Source: Pagrus major (lineage: Eukaryota > Chordata > Actinopteri > Spariformes > Sparidae). From it: 64,000 bases of DNA. Both the position numbers and the translations under genes were made by a program. The stretch spans positions 19,845,749 through 19,909,748 of the forward strand of contig NC_133237.1 of the NCBI RefSeq assembly GCF_040436345.1, given 5' to 3'. Within the stretch, counting starts at the first letter, position 1, and the number at the start of each line of letters is the position of its first letter. The notes beneath the pieces were generated by a model. The model made no database searches. It was not told the origin of the DNA and was given only the letters and a program-made list of their open reading frames with translations. Positions 55,795 to 64,000 of this stretch are shown here, one piece after another.

Positions 55795-56142
55795 CAGATT
55801 TTTATTAATTTTGCATGTACAAAAATGTCATGAAGTCATCTTAAAAATCATGCCATTTATTTCAAAACATCCGCTCTTTAAAAACAGCATCAGGCAGAAT
55901 AGAAACATTTCTTCAGGGGTCACCAGCCCTTTCTCAGATTACTGAACTCATCAGCGCTAAATGAGAAACTGTCACTTGGGTCGATCAGTGTAAGGCTTTT
56001 ACAGCATTTAACTATCCAATTGTGTCCCCTTTATCCCGACCACAGTGGAGATTCTCAAGTCCATACATCCTCAGAAACCAGCACGGCCTGGATCTGAGCT
56101 CCTGGTCTCAGTGGGGTGGAAGGTCAGGTTCTGTCCTGTGCC
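55795..56142 (-). other. mettl2: mettl2 3' untranslated region
   Basis: Follows the mettl2 TGA at 56143-56145. Two AATAAA hexamers on the minus strand (55856-55861 and 55801-55806) predict cleavage near 55840 or 55785, a UTR of about 300-360 nt. Confidence 0.6.
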
Positions 56143-59100
56143 TCAGCCCTCCGTCTCCGGTGGCTGAACTGGAGCCTTGCGGTACTTGCACTGGATCCAC
56201 ACCCTGTACATGGTGAGCTGTTTGCCTCTGTTCACCTGTAGCCGTCTGTCCACAAGGTTCTGCACTTTCTCGAGCCCGGCCTCGGTGAACATCTCATGGA
56301 GCTCATCTGAGGAAAAAAAGCGCAGAAATATTTTCATATAGAGAATTAAAGAACAAAATCCCAATAAATAATAGGATGGCTTTATTTTTTACCTTGAGTG
56401 AAGAAATATACTCTTGTTCCATCACCCCGGACGTAAAAGTTTTCTGAGAGACACCTTCCTAAAAGAAATGAAAGACACAATGACGTATTATTCTACAACA
56501 AAGTGCAAACTTTTAATAAACATGCATTCATTAATGCTGTGCAATTTAAATTAGCAGAATACCATTAGAAATATGACACATTGAACCAAAGTCTGACAAG
56601 TCTTGTGCAGTCTTGTGCAGCATACTTAAATCGTCATGAATCGTGGACATTCTGAACAGCTATTGGGCGTGGAGCCTCACTGGACCTCATCCCGACTAAC
56701 CTTTCTTGAAGCGAAGCTGTGCCATATCGTAGCGCCCATAGTCCCTAAGCAGCATCACTCCCCCAGGCTTCAGCAGCCGTGCTAATCTCCTGATGGATGC
56801 CTGCATCCTGAAACAGGGTGAAACTTTAAGACAACCAGCGATACATTCAATGATCCACACTCAGTGAAAACCAAAGAGGAGAAGAAAGAAAGAGAAAGAA
56901 GTTCTTACTTATCGGGATGCAACGCTGATAAGACAAAGATTAGCACTATAACATCAAGGCTTCCATCGGGGACAGGATAATTGGCTTCCACATCACTCAA
57001 GTCATGAACAAAGGCGAAGCAGCGCCCAGAGTCGTATTCTGGATTAGTCTGATGAAACGAAGGCAATTCATCAGTTAGCCCACAACCTTAATGATGAATA
57101 CATTAATCAACACATGATGCTTTCCCTTCATCACCGTCATCTCACCTTGACTAACTCCACAGCAGTGCTGGAGAAATCACAGCAGTAAACAAAGAGTCCC
57201 GGGTCACTGCAAAAAGAAACACCGCTGTTACACCTTTAAGTGCTCATGAGTAGAGAGCAGTATTTGTCAAACATGCCTTGACTGCACTTACTTGTTGGTC
57301 TTCAGTATTGGAAAAACTGTGTTGCCTACGCCACAGCCAACCTGTCCGATGAACAAGAATTCAAATGGCATTTATTTTGTTTACTTCGATTTGCACTCAA
57401 TGTCTAGCAGAAACACCAGTAGTGGCAAAGTTTGTTCCAAGAAAATGAATCCTGACAAAATCCAGAGACTGCAACAAATGACTAGAAAATGTATTTCTCC
57501 ACCAAGGCTGCACAAACCTTCAATTTATTTCAACAGGAAATGTTTAGAAGTGTTTAATTTGGCAAAATAATAAGGGATACCACAATATGATCCATGCGAA
57601 TTTAGCAGGAAAGCAAGAGGCCACGCGCCAAAAATTAAGCTCAAGACATAACAAATCAGTGTTTTGGCCATCTGTTTTGGTGTTGCAGCCATTCAGCCTT
57701 CATCAGTGAGATATGATCATTTGAGGGCTGGAAACATTTTACTTTAGTAAACAACTAAAGAGGATTTATTGTGTCAGACCCTTCACTTTTCCACTAGAAA
57801 TACTTTATCTCTATTTGGAAATAGATTTGTGGAAGTCAATCATTGGACATGTGCCAGGTTCTTTTTTTTTTCTAAAAGCAGAATTTCATCAGAGATTTAG
57901 CCATTTTTATCAATTCTTCAAGACATTCTTTATAAAATTCATCAAACATTTCACTTTGTAGAAGATTTCACTGAAATCTGTCAACATTTTTTTTTAGATA
58001 TCTAATCAGATAGACAACCGAAAAAAAAGACATCAGCAAAGATTTTGCTTCATCATTTAATGTGTATGGTTAAAGTTTAGCTGACTTGCTTTTAAATGAG
58101 TCTCTCACCTCCAGAATGCGATATGTAGCAGAGGAGCCAGGGGTGTCATCATCAGTAAGAGACAGCGCTGCAACGTCTCTTCTTTGTTCTCTATCCAGAC
58201 TATCCTGCTGACTGTCGTCTGCGCCAGACACCTCGGGATGGGAGTCATGGTTGAGGCTGCACTGTGGAGCCAGCTCTGGAAACTCTGTGAAGAGCCAGTG
58301 ACGGTCTTTGAAGAAACGATTCTCGTGGATTGTGTAAAAATCGTTCCAGTACTCGTTTGCCCGGCCTTCGTATTCCTCTGCAAAAAAGGTATGACAATAA
58401 CGCCAGAGTTAAGTCATTATCTAGCACACCTTGTGATGATTACAAACCACCACAAAAAAGCTTAATACAGCATAATAAGACATGCACTATGCATAAGCAA
58501 AGCATAAAATTGATTACATGTTATTATGGTACTAAAGTGTAAGTCATCCTATGTTATTTAAGAGGTTTTAAGTGGTCTTCTTAATCCTTACACACAGTGA
58601 CCACATAAAACTCAAATTAAGTGATAAAGAATGCATATATATCACACAGGAATGCTGTCCTGATTACAAGCAGTTCTACTCATGTCTCATACACATAAAC
58701 AGGAGTCTTGACAATAAACATCAACGCAACCTTGTTTCTCTGAAGGTAGTGGCTGATTGTTTTCTAAGACTTTCTTCTTAGCAGACGCTTCTTGTTCCTC
58801 AGTCCACTCCACATTGTCCCTGTTGACAACATAACCTTAATATCCAGTGTGGTAGATGAAGTGTGGTAAATAACAGAAGAGAAACACTTTCAGAGTATCA
58901 CATTCATGTGATACTCCTGATAGGGCTGGGAAATAGGGACAAAATGAAACTCAGCATGGTGATAATTCAAATAGTTCAAATAATAAGAAGATGATGTTCA
59001 TCGGATGAACTGCATGAACACATTCAGTTTTCACACACTATTGAAATATTAAAATCTGGATGCATATCCTACTCAGAATGGCATGTCTGTCTTATTTCTG

Positions 59101-59837
59101 TAGCTCAAAATCACAAATTTGCCTCTAAAGTCATTTCTAACTGTATGGCATATAAAACCGAGTATATTTAAAGCCTCAATAAAGATAAAACAAACAAAAT
59201 AATACAAAACAAAATAAAGGAACAAAAAACCTTTAACAGAAAAAGGAAGAAACCTGCAGCTATGTTTTTAATTTAGACAACAGAATGGAGTAATACTACA
59301 GGATATCATCAAAGTATGATTCATTGGAATTCAATTATCTCATTATTTAATGAAACGTTGTCTGATCAGACAATATAATAGATAATATATTATATTTTCA
59401 GCTTAAATAATCATTAACTTTGCATGGAAATGGTAGCCTCAGACCTGTCCTTAGGTAAACCCCCTCTCAAAACAACAAACAATCTGTAAATCAACCAATC
59501 AGTTATCACTATTAAAACTTGCCTTTACACATGCTTATTATTAGACAATTAGACAATCAATCCAACTAATGTACTTGTCACGTGGGTACGTTAATGATAA
59601 TGTCCCAGCCTGGAGACACAGGCTCTGACAGGGATGCACACCAACATCTGTCTTCGCTTCTGGATTTTTGGGACAAGTTACCGACCATGCGTTGTGCTGG
59701 AAGACCTGCCGCGGGTCTGTGAGGAAACGTGTCCCGAACTGAGGTCTCTTCACCTCCCCGGTGGCTGGATCTGACGCGGGCAGCTCTGTTTCTCTGCTGC
59801 CTCCCTCCACTCCGGCCACAGCATGGGGCGCCGCCAT
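56143..59837 (-). CDS. mettl2a: tRNA N3-methylcytidine methyltransferase METTL2
   Basis: SAM-dependent enzyme that makes 3-methylcytidine at position 32 of tRNA-Thr and tRNA-Arg, acting with DALRD3 on the latter in mammals. Nine exons give 365 aa (human METTL2A: 378): 59837-59686, 58819-58731, 58377-58109, 57341-57292, 57206-57146, 57048-56909, 56807-56701, 56458-56393, 56306-56143. Visible motifs: [21 protein letters not shown] and [19 protein letters not shown] in the N-terminal part, the SAM-binding [12 protein letters not shown] (about residues 170-181), [40 protein letters not shown] and [13 protein letters not shown]. It is distinguished from METTL6/METTL8 by its length, [19 protein letters not shown] end and position next to tlk2. 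All core motifs are intact. Confidence 0.95.
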
Positions 59838-59900
59838 GTTCGAACTGACGCGGCGGAAGAAGGGCCGTGCCTTTAATAGTGCTGCGTTCAGGGTCTGTCG
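59686..59900 (-). promoter_or_regulatory. mettl2a: mettl2 first exon and CpG-rich 5' end
   Basis: The first coding exon (59837-59686; [13 protein letters not shown]...) sits in a local CpG-rich patch from about 59640 to 59880, fitting a housekeeping promoter. The exon ends GCATG|GTCGGT, a weak donor. This cut is chosen because it alone gives the conserved HNAWDNVEW reading with exon 2. Confidence 0.55.
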
Positions 59901-60140
59901 GACATATTGGTATTGAGATCACTACTATAAATACAGTTCGGTGAGTCGTATTTTGTCTGATATAAAAGTTGGACCGCAGCTTTTAGAAGATGGAGGATGG
60001 TCGTGTTGATATATTTTTTACTGGCTCCAAATATGTGCAATTGACATGTTTCCCCCCGTTATCTTTTCCTTTAAATAACTGATATTATACATTGAAGTAG
60101 CCTATCAAACGTACTTTTGGGCAATACATATACTTAAGTA

Positions 60141-60270
<130 letters not shown>

Positions 60271-60390
60271 CTTTGTGTGTCTAAATACAGCATTTTTAAA
60301 AAATCTTAACGAGTGTTTTTTAATCCGATTATAGATTTATAGATCAAATTAATTAATTTACAAATACTTTGGCTCTGGTGCAGTATGCAG

Positions 60391-60560
60391 TCTGCAAAGT
60401 AATTAGTTATTAGAGTTATCAAATAAATGTAGTTGAGTAAAAAGTGCAATATTTTCCAAAATGTAATGGAGTAGAAGTATAAAGTAGCAGAAAATGAAAA
60501 TACGAAAATACAACTATCCCAAAATTTAAGTACAGTACTTGAGTAAATCTACTTAGTTAC
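60391..60560 (-). repeat. Fragment of the 'CAGAGGTGGGAA' element family
   Basis: On the minus strand it carries the 'cttgagtactgtacttaaat', 'tactttatacttctactcc' and 'attacattttggaaaatatt' succession seen in the relatives at 36903-37055 and 10657-11391. Terminal repeats are not visible. Confidence 0.5.
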
Positions 60561-62009
60561 ATTCTATCTAAGTCTGCCTACAGGCATGACATAACATCAC
60601 AACTAATATGTTACGCAGGGCACGTGAAAGAGACATGCTTAATACAAGTGACATCATAATGCTTTAATCATATCCAGCTCTGTGTACTCTTCTACAGGCT
60701 GCTTTACAATAAAACTATCTGTACAAAACTTCCAGGCTGCGTCTCCACAGGTGTGCTGCAGTATGTGATCAGTGCAGTGTTTTTACACTAGAGGGAGACA
60801 TATGCCAAGATTATCTGTGCTATGATCCACTGGTGTCAGTCTGGCCCACATGTATGAGGAACATGTCTGGACTGAAGTTGCACGGATCAGCAGTGATCTC
60901 ATGAGCTGAGTCTGAAGCCTGCACTATCATGCTTTTACCAGCCCAAACAAACAAACAAACCAACCAACAAACAACAGCTCTTCATGTATGACTTCCGTAG
61001 AGATGATAAATGTTATACGTTAAATGTGGATTGATTTTTGTGACCTTTCACAATCGTCAGTTTTCAGATTCAAAGTGTGATGTACTTTAGGTACAGCAGC
61101 CATTTTCTGGCTCTCTGGAGGTCTATTTCAAGCCTACAACAGCAACTTTTTATCTTAAGCCTAGAGGTGGAGATTTACTGATAAATACTTTCGACTTTCA
61201 AAATGCCTTGTGTTAAAGGCCATTGAGTAAAATCTAACTTCAGTGGGAGGAATTAAGATTTTTCTTCATGTTTATGCACATCTCAAATTATAGTTTTTGC
61301 ATGTGCTGGATTTGAGATCGAGAACAATGATTGTAGTAGACATGGCTGTTTTGGTGAATTTCAAGTCAGGAGGTAGTCAACACCTGAACTGAGCTATTAG
61401 ATTCATGAAGACCCCCCAGTATGGATGTTCATCAGAAGACAGCATACTCTCCTCATCCAAATGATCATACATGTTATATTGCAGTTTGTTGTACTGTTGT
61501 GAACAGGATGTGCTGTATTGACAAAGATATGATGTGGGATTTCGCAACAGGAAATATCCTCTGATGGTGCAAATACTCTTTTAAGTATTTTTCAAACACC
61601 AACATGGTGTCAACTTGTTTGAATTGTGTGCAAGACCTTGATTGTTTCTTTGATACTCTAGAATTAATAACTCAAAGAAGATATAAATTAAAAATCTCAA
61701 ATGTCAGAGGATCCCCAAATATAATATTTGAACATGTTGAACTCTGCTTGTGTTGAGCGATTGTGGGATTTTTTTCCCCTATTTTTCTGTGGTCAACACA
61801 AAGCTTATGTTCAGTGTTTTGTGACTTAAGTAGACCTAAATCTCTCCTGCTCACCTGCTTCTGGAGGCACTACACTATAACTCATTTTGCTTGTTTAACA
61901 ATTTTCAAAATTTGCATGGAGGTATTTCGAGTGTTTGTGTAATAACTTGCTCTTTGTTTGAATAAAGCTGAGAAGCAAAATGAAAAATTCAGCTCCTCAC
62001 TGAATTCAC

Positions 62010-63709
62010 ACAGGGCATCTGTGATATTTATTATAAAGTTCATTCAAAATGTAATGTCAACCAACATTGCAGAGTGAATACAGAAAGAGTTAAACATCTT
62101 TTTCTATTTCAGAAACTTTAGAAAACGTATTATTATTGATCTCTAATATAATTTTCAAGTAACTTGCCTTTTTACGCTTTTGTAAGTCTGTGCTCCCTCT
62201 GTAGATCTTAAGGGCTCAATATTAGGTAACGTAAACACAATTGTTCATAGTTTCAGCTGATTGTACACTAATGAAAACATAATTCTGAATATTATATTAG
62301 ATTTCTGACAATAGATCCCTCTAAATCCTGCACACTGCATCTTTAAAAGAACCCAAATGTCATGCATAACAGCAATGTTGGTGAAGTCATTTGTAATGTA
62401 TCTTTATGCCTTCCCCCTGTGAAACAAACCGCAGACATCTTTAAAAACTGTGCAAAAAACAGACAACTATGTAATGAGCTTACAGCCCATGACATACCAC
62501 ACACTGTACTCTCTTCTCCCATATAGAGGTTACAAAAGAGCAAGAGAAAGTTCCTTTGTTATTACCAATCACATGGCATTACGGCCAATGTCATTTGATG
62601 TGCAATAAAATTTGCTCATATACACAAATACTGTATAGAATAAGGCATTTCAGTGTAACACCATATCAGTCAGTAGAAAATTGAAATAAGACAAAGAATT
62701 TGTAATTCAGCCATGGCAAGACTGATGACAATTTTTTTCATACAATTTTACAAACCAAATGAACAACAAGCAAAAAAACATGTGATTGTGCAGGGAGAAG
62801 AAACATGTTAGAGCATGTATAAACCTACCACTGCAGATAATACATTTAAGAACCCAAACAGAACAAAAACATAACTGTAAACCAAGTCAGCCTAGAGCCT
62901 GTAGTTAAGGGTTTTTACTCTTTTTTACAGTTAACTGTAACCCCAGAGTGCTGCATTTGTGTCAGAACCATTAGGCTACTACAACAAACACATTTGTTTT
63001 AGAAAAAAGGGAATCTGTAATGTACATGAAAACCCTTCAAGCATGTTTTAATAATTTACTACAATTCTATATTACACACTGTGCATGTACTGATAAACTT
63101 TGCTGTGATATGTGTAAAATTGCCCACTTCAAGTTAGTTAAAAGGGGACTTTAAAATCAAAAGACAATATTTTCAAAAACAAGACTGGTGTACATAATAC
63201 ATCAAACATGGTGGAAGACATTGAAAATGACCAGAAAATGTCCATTCATTATTATTGTTCTTTTCTGTACCGACTATTATAAGGGCATGGTGATTCCTAT
63301 TTTAAAATGTGTGGAAACTAAAAAGTAATATTGAAAAATCCTAAGCAACAAATATTGTAATGGTAGCCTCTTAAAAAGACCAGGAACATGACAGAATTTC
63401 ATCAGTAGTTCCCCTTACTGTAAACTGACAATATGAAGTAGCTGTTTATGTTAACAAACTCCTATCTGATTGCAAATAGGCTACTAAAGACATCACATAG
63501 TCAGGCAACCGTCTATGGCTTCCAATAACAGCTTTAGTTATCTTTACAATATGTACAATTATTACATCATGTTGTTGGCAGCGATATCCACTTTTCAGCT
63601 ACAGTAGCCGGTCACATGACAGTGTAAGGATCTCCTTTTCGTCCATTTCTCTGATACTACATTCCATTTCGGTCGTTGACCCCTGAGTTGTTCTCCTGAC
63701 ATTCGGTTG
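62010..63709 (-). other. itgb3: itgb3 3' untranslated region
   Basis: Follows the TAA at 63710-63712. The AATAAA on the minus strand at 62027-62032 (context TATAATAAATATC) predicts cleavage near 62010, a UTR of about 1.7 kb. It is AT-rich with many short T and A runs. Longer or shorter forms cannot be excluded. Confidence 0.5.
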
Positions 63710-64000
63710 TTAGTTGCCTCGGTATGCTACATTGGTGAAGGTGGAGGTGGCTCCTTTATACAAAGGATTGTTAGCCTGTGAAATGAAAACAGAGGAAACA
63801 GAGGAAGCAGAGGAAACAGAGGAAACGCTGTTTAAGTCAGTCCCATACTGATATCCAACTATTTGAAGGACAGTTTAGACTTTCCCCTTTAGAGAGCAGC
63901 CATATGTTGTAACTGTATTTGCAGTGATCCCTAAATGAAAAGCTGTTAGTGTATGCAGTTAGTGTTTTAATTATAATTATTTCTCACCGTGTCCCATTTG
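63710..64000 (-). CDS. itgb3: Integrin beta-3, last two coding exons (partial)
   Basis: The final exon (63775-63710) encodes ANNPLYKGATSTFTNVAYRGN and a TAA stop. The preceding exon enters the window with 13 nt (64000-63988; KWDT) before a CG|GTGAGA donor. Together they match the integrin beta-3 cytoplasmic end, which binds talin through NPLY and kindlin through the distal NxxY. Both tyrosine motifs are present, the second as NVAY. The last residue is Asn where the mammalian protein has Thr. The remainder of the gene lies outside. Paralogue (3a or 3b) is not determinable. Confidence 0.93.
63783..63832. repeat. Short minisatellite in last itgb3 intron
   Basis: About five copies of the 9-bp unit agaggaaac (one with agaggaagc) lie directly upstream of the last exon's acceptor, within the 212-bp intron 63776-63987. 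On the transcribed strand it is a CTCTGTTTC array that could serve as polypyrimidine tract. Confidence 0.8.

Overview
The window is eukaryotic, from a teleost fish and probably a percomorph. It shows GT-AG split genes with strong vertebrate orthology, CA/GT/AT microsatellites and many short inverted-repeat elements typical of spiny-rayed fish genomes. The species cannot be named from the sequence.

All four recognised genes lie on the minus strand. In transcription order, from right to left, they are: the last two coding exons of itgb3 (integrin beta-3, 63710-64000); mettl2 (tRNA m3C methyltransferase, 56143-59837, 9 coding exons, 365 aa deduced); tlk2 (tousled-like kinase 2, 45018-53717, 20 coding exons, 699 aa deduced); and mrc2 (Endo180/uPARAP collagen receptor, 14469-41004, 29 coding exons, 1477 aa deduced). 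I assembled exons by hand from reading frame, splice sites and matching intron phases. The deduced lengths agree with the mammalian proteins (about 378, 718-772 and 1479 aa). METTL2A-TLK2-MRC2 is also a human cluster (17q23), whereas ITGB3 lies apart on 17q21.

Region by region: 1-12250 has no recognisable gene, only microsatellites, four repeat copies and blocks that read like conserved non-coding DNA. 12255-14468 is the mrc2 3'UTR. 14469-41004 is mrc2, with a 6.4 kb first intron and several transposon-derived inserts, including a 1.2 kb foldback element in intron 7. 41340-43400 is a nest of decayed repeats, among them a broken non-LTR retrotransposon. 43500-55400 is tlk2 with a CpG-rich upstream end. 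55800-59900 is mettl2. 59900-62000 is intergenic, with a long AT/GT microsatellite. 62010-64000 is the itgb3 3' end.

The genes do not form a pathway. mrc2 is an endocytic collagen receptor, tlk2 a nuclear chromatin-assembly kinase, mettl2 a tRNA modifier and itgb3 an adhesion receptor chain. The most noteworthy observations are a probable GC-AG intron and a splice donor embedded in a (GT)n tract in mrc2, two frame-neutral micro-exons, a changed Ca2+-ligand residue in CTLD2, the altered C-terminal tripeptide of integrin beta-3, and a possible alternative tlk2 first exon. I saw no convincing new biological system.
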